Shown one piece after another: positions 15,894 to 24,246 of a stretch of DNA of 64,000 nt. The stretch spans positions 1 through 64,000 of the forward strand of contig JAMLIC010000045.1 of the NCBI GenBank assembly GCA_023954375.1. The letters run 5' to 3'. Each line of letters begins with the position of its first letter. Within the stretch, counting starts at the first letter, position 1. The position numbers and the translations under genes were made by a program. The notes under the pieces were generated by a model that saw only the letters and a list, made by a program, of their open reading frames with translations, searched no databases and was not told the DNA's origin. Source of the stretch: Planctomycetota bacterium (GTDB lineage Bacteria > Planctomycetota > J058).

Positions 15894-16961
15894 ATGCTGC
15901 CCGTGACCCACGCCGCGCCGCGCCTGCTCGTCGTCGCCGCCTTCGCCGCGGTCTACCTGATCTGGGGGTCGACCTACCTGGCGATCAAGGTCACGCTCGA
16001 GACCCTGCCGCCGCTCGCGGCCGGCGCGGCGCGCTTCCTCGCCGCGGGCGCCCTCCTCTACGCCTTCGCGCGCCTGCGCGGCCACGCGGCCCCGACGGCG
16101 CGGCACTGGCCCGGGATGGCGTTCGTCGGCGGCCTCCTCCTCCTCGGCGGCAACGGCGGCCTCTCGTGGGCGCAGCAGCACGTGCCCTCGGGGCTGGCCT
16201 CCGTGGTGATCGCGAGCATCCCGCTGTTCGTGACCCTGATCGAGGCGCTGCGCCCCGGCGCCGCCGCGGGCGACCGCCCGGGGCCGGCCACGTTCGCCGG
16301 CGTCGGCCTCGGCTTCGGCGGGATCGCGCTCCTCGTCGCCGAGCGCCACGGCGCGCCCGCCGAGGTGCCGCCCGGCGACGCGGCCGTCCTCCTCGGCGCG
16401 GCCTTCTGCTGGGCCCTCGGCTCGGTCGGCTCGCGCCACGTGCCCCTGCCGCCGTCGATCCTCGTGTCGATCGCGGGGCAGATGCTCGCCGGCGGCGCGC
16501 TCCTCGTCGTCGCCAGCGGCCTCCTGGGCGAGTGGCCGCGGGTCGACCTCGCCGGCGCGTCGGCGCGCTCGCTCGGGGCGCTCGCCTACCTCGTGGGCTT
16601 CGGCTCGCTCGTCGCCTACAGCGCCTACGTGTGGCTCCTGCGCGCCGTCGCGCCCACGCGCGTCGCCACCTACGCCTACGTCAACCCGATCGTGGCCCTG
16701 CTCCTCGGCTGGGCGCTGGCCGGCGAGGCGCTGAGCGGGACCGCGCTCGCCGCGGCGGGCCTGACGATCGCCGGCGTCGTGGTGATCGTCACCGCCCGCG
16801 CCGCCCGGAGCGCGCCGCGCGACGAGGCGCCGCCCACCTCGCCGCCCGGCGAAGTGCGTGAGTCATCAATGTTGATGAGTTACACGCCCGACCCGCGCTG
16901 CTACCGTTCGCGCGCACATGACCCGCTCGCGCCCGGACGACCTCGAGACCAACGCGCGTAG
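15894..16961 (+). CDS. EamA/DMT-family metabolite exporter
   Basis: About ten hydrophobic helices in two repeats of five identify a drug/metabolite transporter. Diagnostic segments are AVYLIWGSTYLAIK in helix 1, ARFLAAGALLYAFARLRG in helix 2, and YVNPIVALLLGWALAGEALS in the second EamA repeat. Such carriers export small metabolites across the inner membrane. I chose the ATG at 15894 over an upstream TTG because the residues before it are low-complexity. The last 35 residues after the final helix have no membrane or domain character and may be a recent read-through extension. Confidence 0.85.
   Translation: MLPVTHAAPRLLVVAAFAAVYLIWGSTYLAIKVTLETLPPLAAGAARFLAAGALLYAFARLRGHAAPTARHWPGMAFVGGLLLLGGNGGLSWAQQHVPSGLASVVIASIPLFVTLIEALRPGAAAGDRPGPATFAGVGLGFGGIALLVAERHGAPAEVPPGDAAVLLGAAFCWALGSVGSRHVPLPPSILVSIAGQMLAGGALLVVASGLLGEWPRVDLAGASARSLGALAYLVGFGSLVAYSAYVWLLRAVAPTRVATYAYVNPIVALLLGWALAGEALSGTALAAAGLTIAGVVVIVTARAARSAPRDEAPPTSPPGEVRESSMLMSYTPDPRCYRSRAHDPLAPGRPRDQRA
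16863..16878. promoter_or_regulatory. palindrome, possible operator
   Basis: TCATCAA-TG-TTGATGA is a perfect 7+7 inverted repeat in otherwise very GC-rich sequence. It lies inside the 3' end of the transporter gene and about 100 bases before the start of the lipoprotein cluster. Its AT-rich composition and symmetry fit a dimeric repressor site for that cluster. No cognate regulator is visible. Confidence 0.4.
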
Positions 16962-16965
16962 GGAC

Positions 16966-17316
16966 GTGCTCTCTGGCGCCCCCGGGCGGCGAGTGAGCGC
17001 GCTCGCGACGGCCGCCGGGCTCCTCCTGTCGGGCTGCGCGATCCCGCTCCACGCGGGGCCGACGACCCATCACCTGATCATCGGGCTGGGCGTGGTGTCG
17101 ACCAACGAGACCCCGCACGCCGCGGTCGTGACCAACATGACCGCCTTCGGGATCTCCGCGTCCGATCGACCCGGCTTCAAGTTCGCAGTCGGCTACGCCT
17201 CAAGCGCCGTCGTCGCGGTGCCGGACGAGGCCGAGGACGTGCGCGTGGAGGTGATCCAGCGTCCGTTTGGTCCGCTCCGTGTGACGGCGCCTCGCGCCGT
17301 GCTCTCACGTCATTGA
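16966..17316 (+). CDS. small predicted lipoprotein
   Basis: From the GTG at 16966 the product is 116 residues with the signal peptide RRVSALATAAGLLLSGC and a lipobox cysteine about 23 residues in. An ATG at 16918 is in frame, but it would give an overlong signal sequence and overlap the transporter gene. The mature part (THHLIIGLGVVSTNETPHAA, FKFAVGYASSAVVAV) is beta-rich, with no recognised domain. Codon use is less extreme in GC than in the neighbours. It is followed 12 bases later by a second lipoprotein gene, and the pair probably form an operon. Confidence 0.7.
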   Translation: MLSGAPGRRVSALATAAGLLLSGCAIPLHAGPTTHHLIIGLGVVSTNETPHAAVVTNMTAFGISASDRPGFKFAVGYASSAVVAVPDEAEDVRVEVIQRPFGPLRVTAPRAVLSRH

Positions 17317-17328
17317 CGAGGAGACGAG

Positions 17329-18258
17329 ATGCTGCTCCTGATACGACCGGGTCTTGCCTCGATCGCCGCGTGCCTGGCGCTGACGGCCTGTTCGGCGCAC
17401 AACCACTACGTCGTCGCCGCGACCGGCACGGTGATTGGCGTGGAGGTCGCCCGGAACCCCGACAACCCCGCGCCCCATGCCAAGCTCGGCTACAACCGCG
17501 CCGAGCTGGCGCTGGTCCCGACGAACCGGCCGGCGGACGCGAACGACGACGAGAACGCGAACGGGACGAGGCTCAACGGTGCCGAGGAGTCCGTCGACGT
17601 GCTCATGGAGCTCCGCTACGGCGGGATCTTCGACGTGGGGGCCACGTCGGGGATCTACCAGCGGCTCGCGGTCGGCAAGACGGCCGTCGGGCAGCCCGGC
17701 GCAGCGTTCATGTTCGCGCGCGACGCGACAAGCACGCTTGACCCGAACACCGCCCTTGCGATCTCGAAGGCGTTCGCGCTCGGGGAGAACCGCCGCATCT
17801 CGGACGGCGCGATCGTCACGTTCCTCGAGAGCGTTCACAAGGGCCTCTCCGAGCTGAAGGACGACGCGGAGGCACAGAGGCTGGCGAAGGAGCTCGACGC
17901 CTACGCGGGGACGATCGTTCCTGCGGCGTACGAGGCCCTCTCCGACGATGCAGGGACCCCCCCGGACCCGACGAAGCTCGTCTCGCGCCAGGCCACCCCG
18001 TCAAGGAGCGTGGTCGGGCTCATGAGCTACTTCCGCGCTCTGGGGAGCAACGTCGCGAGGATCGAGGCCGCGGAGAAGGCTGCCGCCGCCGTCCAGAACG
18101 GGAAGGTCAAGATCGGCGACACGGAGAAGTCCTCCGACGAGCTCACCCAGTTGAAGGCCGGCTTCCGGATGCAAGCCGAGCGCGTCCGCGCCTCGCTCGA
18201 GGCCGGGCGTCCGGCCAGAGGGGCGTTCTCTTACTACCTCAAGCTGCTGCAGGAGTGA
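17329..18258 (+). CDS. predicted lipoprotein of unknown function
   Basis: The 309-residue product starts at an ATG behind GAGGAGACGAG. Its signal peptide ends ACLALTACS, with the cysteine at position 21. The mature part begins with a beta-rich section (HNHYVVAATGTVIGVEV, LGYNRAELALVPTNRPA) and continues as helices with coiled-coil character (ARIEAAEKAAAAVQNGKV, LKAGFRMQAERVRASLEA). I do not recognise a family. It lies in a stretch with lower GC and different codon use, between two other small genes on the same strand, suggesting a unit acquired as a block. Confidence 0.75.
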   Translation: MLLLIRPGLASIAACLALTACSAHNHYVVAATGTVIGVEVARNPDNPAPHAKLGYNRAELALVPTNRPADANDDENANGTRLNGAEESVDVLMELRYGGIFDVGATSGIYQRLAVGKTAVGQPGAAFMFARDATSTLDPNTALAISKAFALGENRRISDGAIVTFLESVHKGLSELKDDAEAQRLAKELDAYAGTIVPAAYEALSDDAGTPPDPTKLVSRQATPSRSVVGLMSYFRALGSNVARIEAAEKAAAAVQNGKVKIGDTEKSSDELTQLKAGFRMQAERVRASLEAGRPARGAFSYYLKLLQE

Positions 18259-18261
18259 GTC

Positions 18262-18447
18262 GTGGCCATTCCCGAGGAAGGACTCTGCTACAGGGACGAC
18301 CCGCCGGCCAACACGACCCAGGAGCGGAACGAGCGGCTCCGTGACGTGATCCTCATGAACATTGACGAGGAGATCGGGCGCGCCGTCCGGCGCGACGACC
18401 TTCCTGGCTGGTGCCTCTACGCGCCCGGGGCCGCGGACCCGACCTGA
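18262..18447 (+). CDS. small hypothetical protein
   Basis: A 61-residue acidic protein is predicted, starting with GTG three bases after the lipoprotein stop and behind CAGGAGTGAGTC. The sequence (IPEEGLCYRDDPPANTTQER, LRDVILMNIDEEIGRAVRRD) has no signal peptide or known motif. Spacing and the ribosome-binding site favour translation as the third gene of the lipoprotein cluster. The 89 bases after it show nothing recognisable. Confidence 0.55.
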   Translation: MAIPEEGLCYRDDPPANTTQERNERLRDVILMNIDEEIGRAVRRDDLPGWCLYAPGAADPT

Positions 18448-18536
18448 GAGGCCGCGCGTGGCCCTCGTCGAGACGACAACGGGCGCCTGGTGGAGGACCG
18501 GCTCGCCCTGCCCCCGCGACCGTGGCGGGCCACTGG

Positions 18537-19718
18537 CTACTCTCCGAACAGGAAGCGGAGAGGAACGTCCGCCCGCGCCCGCCAGGCGCGCTCGTCGTGG
18601 GTCGCGCCCTCGGCCTCGTGGTGCGCGAGGTCGCGCCCCGCCCACCCGGCCCCGCGCAGGGCGTCGCGCATGCGCCGCGTGTCGGGCGCGCCGTCCTGGC
18701 CGCGGCCGGCCGTCCCGGAGTCGAGGTACAGCCGCGGCCGCGGGGCCGCCGGGTCGCGCGCGGCGAGGAGGTCGAACGCCGAGCGCCCGTCGGGGGTCTT
18801 GAACCAGAACGACGACGACAGGCAGGCCGCCGCGCCGAAGACGTCGGGCCGCGCCAGGGCGAGCTTGAACGACACGAGCCCGCCCATGGACGAGCCGATC
18901 AGCGCGGTGTCGCGCGGGCCCGGCCGCGTGCGGAAGCGCGCGTCGACCGCCGGCTTGACCACGTCGCGCAGCAACGCCCCGTAGCGCTCCCAGCCGGCGC
19001 CGTACTCGTCCATGCGGTCCTCGCCGTGGGGCACGGCGACGAGGATCACCTCCTCGATCGCCCCGGCGGCGGCGAGGCGGTCGAGCGCCTCGTCGAGGTA
19101 CCAGCCGCCGTGGCCGAAGCAGATCCCGTCCTCCGACCACACGTTCTGCCCGTCGTGCGCGTAGACGACCGGGAAGCGGCGCGCGGCCTCCCGCGCGTAG
19201 GACGGCGGCGTGTAGACGAACACCGGCCGCGGCGGCAGCCCCGCGGGCGGGGGCGGCAGCGAGGCCGCTTCGAGCACGTGGAAGGCGCCCGCCCGGGCGC
19301 GCGTCGGGCGGGGGACGGGTGGGCGAGGGGCGAGGTCCGGCGCGGGGACGTCGCCCACGACGAGGACCGAGTTCCGGTGCCCGTCGGGCTCGCGGCGCGG
19401 GTTCGCCGGGTCGTGCGTCCACGCGCCGTCGACGACGAACTTGTAGCGGTAGACCCCGGGCGCGAGGCGCGCCGCCCGCCGGAACACGCCGTCGGCCCCG
19501 CGCTCGAGCGGCCAGGCGTCGGGCGCCCAGCCGTTGAACTCGCCCGCCACGCACACGCGGCGCGGCGCCGCCGCGCCCGGGTCGAAGGCGAACGTCACCG
19601 GCACCTCGTCCTCCGCGCCGCCCGCGAGCGCGGCCCCCGCCGCGAGGAGGCACGCGGCCACGGGCCAGCGGGGGCGCCGGCGCGCCGGCGCGAGCGGGGC
19701 GGTCTCTCGGTCGGTCAT
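18537..19718 (-). CDS. secreted esterase with AMPK/CBM48 glycogen-binding domain
   Basis: After an N-terminal membrane or signal segment (WPVAACLLAAGAALAGGA), residues about 45-115 form a glycogen-binding-like domain (VCVAGEFNGWAPDAWPLERG, GVYRYKFVVDG). Residues about 160-390 are an alpha/beta-hydrolase of the enterochelin-esterase type. RFPVVYAHDGQNVW carries the oxyanion strand, IGSSMGGL the nucleophile serine, and THDERAWRARA the catalytic histidine near the end. The same domain pair occurs in feruloyl and other carbohydrate esterases. It probably cleaves an ester on a saccharide or siderophore outside the cytoplasm. The ATG at 19718 follows GGCAGGTGGCG. Confidence 0.85.
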   Translation of the reverse strand: MTDRETAPLAPARRRPRWPVAACLLAAGAALAGGAEDEVPVTFAFDPGAAAPRRVCVAGEFNGWAPDAWPLERGADGVFRRAARLAPGVYRYKFVVDGAWTHDPANPRREPDGHRNSVLVVGDVPAPDLAPRPPVPRPTRARAGAFHVLEAASLPPPPAGLPPRPVFVYTPPSYAREAARRFPVVYAHDGQNVWSEDGICFGHGGWYLDEALDRLAAAGAIEEVILVAVPHGEDRMDEYGAGWERYGALLRDVVKPAVDARFRTRPGPRDTALIGSSMGGLVSFKLALARPDVFGAAACLSSSFWFKTPDGRSAFDLLAARDPAAPRPRLYLDSGTAGRGQDGAPDTRRMRDALRGAGWAGRDLAHHEAEGATHDERAWRARADVPLRFLFGE

Positions 19719-19790
19719 CGCCACCTGCCGTCTCGCGGCCGTTTGTAGCACGGCCTGTTTCCGGCGGGACGGAGCCGCTATGCTCGACGC

Positions 19791-20459
19791 ATGCTCGAGG
19801 CCCGCTACACCCCGCGCGCCCCGCGCGTGCACACCGCCGGCGGCGCGGTCCGGCGGCTCGCGCTGCACGGCGGGGCGGACCTCGACCCGACCGAGGACCT
19901 GCTCCTCGACCTCGGCGCGGGCGGGATGAAGCTGCTCACCGGGCGGCCGATCCACGCGGGCGACCTGCTCGACGTCGCGCTCTCGCATCCGGCCCTGCGC
20001 GGCGCCGTGACCCTCGCGGCGCGGGTCGTCTGGACGCGGCCGAGCCCCACCCACCCGGGCTACTTGGAGGCGGGGCTGACGTTCGACGGGCTGCGCGACA
20101 CGACCCGCGTGGCCCTCGAGCAGGTCATCGGCGCGGAGCTCGGCAGCCAGGTCCTGTGCCGCGGGCGCGGGCAGGTCGGCTGGGTGGCCCCGGGCCAGGA
20201 CGGCGCCACCTGGTTCGTCTACGACCTCGAGCGCCGCGAGGTCGCCCGGATCCTCGCCGACGCGGGCGGCTTCCGGGCGCAGCGACGGGTCGGGCGCGCC
20301 GAGCAGTGGTCGCGTGACCTCGAGCGGCTGATCGACGCCCTCGCCTGGACCCTCGAACAGCCCTCGGAGCTCCTCGAGACGAGCCCACCGGTCTCCGGCG
20401 GAGGGCCCGGACGAGCGCCGCGTTCTGGTGATTCGTCTCGCGGACCGGCTGCAGGGTGA
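19791..20459 (+). CDS. PilZ-domain protein
   Basis: Of 222 residues, the first 110 fit a PilZ domain: an arginine-containing start (RRLALHG), LLLDLGAGGMKLLTGRPIHA as the D/NxSxxG-like segment, and VTLAARVVWTRPS with YLEAGLTFDGL. PilZ domains often bind cyclic-di-GMP, but the usual RxxxR and DxSxxG residues are only partly kept, so nucleotide binding is uncertain. The C-terminal half is helical and unassigned. It is divergent from the esterase gene. A hairpin overlaps its stop codon. Confidence 0.7.
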   Translation: MLEARYTPRAPRVHTAGGAVRRLALHGGADLDPTEDLLLDLGAGGMKLLTGRPIHAGDLLDVALSHPALRGAVTLAARVVWTRPSPTHPGYLEAGLTFDGLRDTTRVALEQVIGAELGSQVLCRGRGQVGWVAPGQDGATWFVYDLERREVARILADAGGFRAQRRVGRAEQWSRDLERLIDALAWTLEQPSELLETSPPVSGGGPGRAPRSGDSSRGPAAG

Positions 20460-20467
20460 GACGAATC
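20430..20467 (+). terminator. hairpin across the PilZ gene stop
   Basis: GATTCGTCTC (20430-20439) and GAGACGAATC (20458-20467) form a perfect ten-base stem around an 18-base loop that includes the last codons of the PilZ gene. There is no T-tract. It may stop transcription or protect the mRNA end. Confidence 0.4.
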
Positions 20468-20605
20468 GGTGGGGATCGAGCGCACAAGGCGCCTGAACGG
20501 AAATCAGTTACGACGAGCGTCGGCCGGCATGACGTCTGCTAAACGAGGCCGAGACGCATCCATCGCGAGCAGCGCGGGACACACCGCGGCGGGGAAGGAC
20601 CGACC

Positions 20606-22255
20606 ATGATTCGAGTGCGTGCGCTGGCGACCGCGGGCCTCGTGACCGCCCTCGGCCTCGCCCAGGCCGAGATGGCGTTCGCCCAGGCCCGCGAGGCGGT
20701 CGAGTACACGACGCTCACGCGCCGCGTGACCGGCGGGCCGCCGTTCCCGGTCCGCGCGGTCCTCACCTCGGCCGAGGAGTACGGGCGCTTCTTCCGCACG
20801 CGCGAGCCGGCGCAATGCGACTTCGCCAACGAGTTCCTGATCCTCGTGCACCTCGGCACGGAGGGGAGCCAGGGCTACACCGTCCGGATCACCTCGGTCG
20901 AGCGCGTGCAGTCGAACCCGCCCGTCGTGACGGTCAAGTACCGCCTCACGCCGGGGGCCGGCAACGCGGGCACGGTCGGCGCCCGGCCGACGACGCGCCC
21001 CGAGGACCCGCCGGTCGTCGCCGAGGCGCCGGCCGAGCTGATCAAGGTGCGCCGGAGCCAGCCGCGCGACCGCCACACGAGCGCCGGGATCGACCTGGCC
21101 CGGGACCAGCTGCGCTTCTTCGAGGAGGGCGGCATGGAGCGCGTGGGCTTCAACGTGATCGCCCGCACGCTCGCCGGCGAGGGCGCCTTCGAGCAGGTGA
21201 CGGTCGACTTCACGGGCGACGTGAAGGTCCGCATGGGCTCCGGCGAGCCCAAGAAGACGCGCCTGCTCCTGTCCGAGCTCGACCGCATGGCGATCGTCGC
21301 GCAGAACTCGCAGATCAAGTCCCTGCCGCGGACGGTGCCGACGCAGCAGCTCGGCGGCCGCCGGTTCTTCTTCAACCACTTCGACGGCGCCCGCCGGCGC
21401 ACGATCGTCGAGGGCACGCACAACCACGAGGGCGCCTACGCCGACCGCATCCGGCCCCTGTCCCAGGCGTTCGACCTGATCCTCGGGCGGCTCGAGCGGC
21501 GCCCGATCCAGGTCGAGGGCCTGGTCGAGCTCGTGGAGGAGGCCGATGCGGTCCGCATCCAGGGCCCCCTCGGGCTGAGCTACTACCTGCGCGGCCCGCT
21601 GGCCAGGAAGCTCGTCGTCCTGCAGGGGCGCAAGGTCGTCCTCGAGGCCGTGGCGCAGCTCAAGAGCTCGACCGAGGCCGAGGGCGTGATCCGGCAGGTG
21701 ATCTACCCGCAGCGGTCGCAGATCGCGGGCACGATCGCCCAGCAGGGCGGCAAGCTGGTGATCGTCCCGGCCTACCCCATGCCCGACGCGCCGATCCCGC
21801 TCCTGGGCCCCCGCGCGAGCGAGCTGGTGACCCCGGAGATCGGCAAGCCGGTCATGCTCGACATGTGGCTCATGTTCAACGACCGCGGCCTGCCGAACGA
21901 GGGCTTCGTCGAGTCGATCCTCGCCATCACCCTCTCGCACGTGGTCCTGCGCGACCGCCCCGAGTCGCAGTCGATGCCCACGGGCGAGCTGCCCGAGCGG
22001 ACGACGGTCTGGGTGAGCGCGCGCCGCGGCGGCGGCGAGGGCGTGGCCCTGGCGGCCGCGAACATGAAGAGCGGCTGGGTGCCGTCGCAGCTGCTCCGCT
22101 TCCACTACAACCCGAAGGTCCCTGGCCTGGCCGAGGGGCTCGACCCGCGCAACCCCAACGAGTCGGGTGACCCCCGCCTGCGCGGGCGGATCGAGCGCGA
22201 GCTCGAGGACGAGCGCAACCGGTCGCGCAACCCGAACGTGGACCGGCCGCGGTAG
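20606..22255 (+). CDS. secreted protein with PrcB-like domain
   Basis: This 549-residue product has a signal peptide ending AEMAFAQA. Residues about 60-120 (EFLILVHLGTEGSQGYTVRI followed by SVERVQ) match the PrcB C-terminal type domain, first described in a regulator of a surface protease complex. The remaining 400 residues contain beta-rich sections (VTVDFTGDVKVRMGSGEPK, RIQGPLGLSYYLRGPLARKL) that I cannot assign. The protein ends in a highly charged Arg/Glu/Asn tail. It should be periplasmic or surface-located. It stands alone and is convergent with the dehydrogenase gene, separated by a strong nested hairpin. Confidence 0.7.
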   Translation: MIRVRALATAGLVTALGLAQAEMAFAQAREAVEYTTLTRRVTGGPPFPVRAVLTSAEEYGRFFRTREPAQCDFANEFLILVHLGTEGSQGYTVRITSVERVQSNPPVVTVKYRLTPGAGNAGTVGARPTTRPEDPPVVAEAPAELIKVRRSQPRDRHTSAGIDLARDQLRFFEEGGMERVGFNVIARTLAGEGAFEQVTVDFTGDVKVRMGSGEPKKTRLLLSELDRMAIVAQNSQIKSLPRTVPTQQLGGRRFFFNHFDGARRRTIVEGTHNHEGAYADRIRPLSQAFDLILGRLERRPIQVEGLVELVEEADAVRIQGPLGLSYYLRGPLARKLVVLQGRKVVLEAVAQLKSSTEAEGVIRQVIYPQRSQIAGTIAQQGGKLVIVPAYPMPDAPIPLLGPRASELVTPEIGKPVMLDMWLMFNDRGLPNEGFVESILAITLSHVVLRDRPESQSMPTGELPERTTVWVSARRGGGEGVALAAANMKSGWVPSQLLRFHYNPKVPGLAEGLDPRNPNESGDPRLRGRIERELEDERNRSRNPNVDRPR

Positions 22256-22275
22256 GCGGCCCGTTCGGGGCGACT

Positions 22276-22353
22276 GAAGACAGGTCACAGAGATCACGGA
22301 GGGAAGACAGAGGACACAGAGCTCTCTCTGTCTTCCCTTTGTGACCTGTCTTC
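22276..22353. terminator. nested bidirectional hairpin between convergent genes
   Basis: Outer arms GAAGACAGGTCACA (22276-22289) and TGTGACCTGTCTTC (22340-22353) are exact complements. Inside them GGGAAGACAGAG (22301-22312) pairs with CTCTGTCTTCCC (22326-22337). The symmetric layout between two gene ends fits a two-way terminator. The sequence is unusually AT-rich for this window. Confidence 0.75.
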
Positions 22354-22355
22354 TT

Positions 22356-23519
22356 CTATGCCGATGCGCCCAGCGCCTCCCGGACCGCGTCCCCGCACTC
22401 CGAGCAGCGCGCGTCGCCGCCCAGGTCGTAGGTGACGCGCTTGCCCTCGCGCAGGACGGCGGCGACCGCCGCCTCCATGTCGGCCGCGACGGCGTGCAGG
22501 CGCGGGTCGGCGAACCGGGTCGAGAGCCAGTCGGCCATCATGGCCGCCGAGAGGATCGCGGCCAGCGGGTTGACCTTGTCCTGGCCGGCGTACTTGGGCG
22601 CCGAGCCGTGGATCGGCTCGAACATGGCGTGCTCGAAGCCGATGTTCCCGCCCGCCGCCATGCCCATGCCGCCCTGGGTGGTCGAGCCGTTGTCGGAGAT
22701 CACGTCGCCCACGAGGTTGGGCGCCACGACGACGTCGAACCACTCGGGGTTGCGGATCTGCCACATGCAGAAGGCGTCGAAGAGCGAGGTGTCCGGCTCG
22801 ATGTCCGGGAACTCCCTGGCCACCTCGCGGAACGTGTCCTCGAAGTACTTGTGGGCGCCGATGATGTTCGACTTCGTCACGCAGGTGACCTTGCCCGGCT
22901 TCCCGCGCGCCTTGCGCTGGCGGGCGAGCTCGAAGGCGTAGCGGCACACCCGCTCGGTCGCCTTGCGCGTGACCTCGATCGGCGTCATGCGGCCGATCAC
23001 GTTCCCCTCGGGGTCGGTCAGGTCGAGCGTCTTGCCGCTGTACGCCTCCTCGGTGTTCTCGCGGCACACGACGTAGTCGACCTGCCCGGGCTCCCAGATG
23101 TCCATGAACCGGCCCGACACCTTGTGGCGCACGCCGGGCAGGAGCTTGATCGGGCGCACGTTGACGAACAGCTCGAGGCGCAGGCGGTTCCCGATCACGA
23201 GGGCGTAGCCCGCGAGCTGCGCCGTGGGGTAGGGCTGCCCGGGCTTCGTGAACACGCTGCGCTTCGTGACCGGGTCGTCGGCGCCGACGGCGCCGAGGAG
23301 GATCGCGTCGGCGGCGGCCACGCGCGCCTCCGAGCCCTCCGGCCACTCGACCCCGTGCTGAAGGTAGTGCTCGCCGCCGCCGGGGATCTCCTCGAGGTCG
23401 AACGCGACGCCGTGGCGGGCGGCGGCGGCCGTGAGCACCTTGATGGCCTCGACGGTGACCTCCGGGCCGATCCCGTCGCCGGGGAGGGTCACGACGTGGT
23501 AGCGGTCCTTCGCGGGCAT
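22356..23519 (-). CDS. isocitrate/isopropylmalate dehydrogenase family enzyme
   Basis: The 387-residue product carries the full beta-decarboxylating dehydrogenase set. TLPGDGIGPEV opens the fold and VVCRENTEEAYSG is the substrate loop. VTKSNI carries the catalytic lysine region, APNLVGDVISDNGSTTQGGM holds the metal-binding aspartates, and FEPIHGSAPKYAGQDKVNP is the nucleotide loop. RENTE is more like isocitrate or homoisocitrate dehydrogenases than LeuB, which has RELTGG, so I leave the substrate open. The C-terminus has an extra CSECG motif. No leucine or TCA genes lie nearby to decide. The start ATG is at 23519. Confidence 0.85.
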   Translation of the reverse strand: MPAKDRYHVVTLPGDGIGPEVTVEAIKVLTAAAARHGVAFDLEEIPGGGEHYLQHGVEWPEGSEARVAAADAILLGAVGADDPVTKRSVFTKPGQPYPTAQLAGYALVIGNRLRLELFVNVRPIKLLPGVRHKVSGRFMDIWEPGQVDYVVCRENTEEAYSGKTLDLTDPEGNVIGRMTPIEVTRKATERVCRYAFELARQRKARGKPGKVTCVTKSNIIGAHKYFEDTFREVAREFPDIEPDTSLFDAFCMWQIRNPEWFDVVVAPNLVGDVISDNGSTTQGGMGMAAGGNIGFEHAMFEPIHGSAPKYAGQDKVNPLAAILSAAMMADWLSTRFADPRLHAVAADMEAAVAAVLREGKRVTYDLGGDARCSECGDAVREALGASA

Positions 23520-23649
23520 CGGCTCCTCCTCGGTGGGACGTCGGTGGGTCGTGGGGGGGCCCCCTGCCTACCATGGGCGGAGGCGGCCGCGCCAGGGTCA
23601 GGCATCCCCGGAGCCCCGGTATAACGGCGCGACGCCGCAGGAGGTCCCC

Positions 23650-24237
23650 ATGCGCCGCGCGCTCGCGTCCCTCGCCCCTACCGTCGGGCTGCTGACCGCC
23701 GGGCTGCTGCTCCCGCTCGCCGCCGCGCAGGACGCCCCGCCGCCGCCCGGGCCGAAGGAGGTGGCCGGGGTGCGCTTCGCGCCGCCGGCGGACGCCGGCT
23801 GGGTCGAGGCGCCGGTCACGAACCGGATGCGCGCGGCCCAGTACCGGCCGCCCCGCGCCGCGGGGGACGACGAGGACGCGGAGCTCGTCGTGTTCCACTT
23901 CGGCGGCGGCGGCGGCTCGGTCGAGGACAACCTGGCCCGGTGGATCTCGCAGTTCCGCCAGCCCGACGGGGGGTCCTCGCGGGAGGCCGCGAAGCTCGAG
24001 CGGCGCGAGGTGGGCGGCCTGGCGGCGCACCTGATCGACCTCGCCGGCACCTACGTGGCCGAGACGCGCCCGGGCGCCGGGGAGCGGGTGAACAAGCCCG
24101 GCTGGCGCCTGCTCGGCGCGATCGTCGAGACGCCGTCGGGGCCGTTCTTCGTCAAGCTCGTGGGGCCGTCCGCGACGGTCGAGGCCGCGCGGCCCGCGTT
24201 CACGAGGTTCGTCGAGTCGTTCCGCGCCGTGTCGTAG
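23650..24237 (+). CDS. secreted hypothetical protein
   Basis: From the ATG at 23650 behind GCAGGAGGTC, the product is 195 residues with a signal peptide ending LLLPLAAAQ. The mature domain is compact: GVRFAPPADAGWVEAPVTNR, AELVVFHFGGGGGSVEDNLA, RWISQFRQPDG, AAHLIDLAGTY and FFVKLVGPSATV. The WISQF and FVKLVGP patterns recur in planctomycete secreted hypotheticals as far as I recall, but no function is known to me. It is convergent with the membrane protein gene that follows. Confidence 0.75.
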   Translation: MRRALASLAPTVGLLTAGLLLPLAAAQDAPPPPGPKEVAGVRFAPPADAGWVEAPVTNRMRAAQYRPPRAAGDDEDAELVVFHFGGGGGSVEDNLARWISQFRQPDGGSSREAAKLERREVGGLAAHLIDLAGTYVAETRPGAGERVNKPGWRLLGAIVETPSGPFFVKLVGPSATVEAARPAFTRFVESFRAVS

Positions 24238-24246
24238 CGACCCCGG

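Noticed and set aside
16918-16965. Upstream ATG start for the small lipoprotein
   Set aside because: It would give a signal sequence of about 40 residues and overlap the transporter gene, with no ribosome-binding site. The GTG at 16966 is better.
22356-23519. Naming the dehydrogenase leuB or icd
   Set aside because: The substrate loop RENTE and lack of pathway neighbours leave isocitrate, homoisocitrate, isopropylmalate and tartrate types open.
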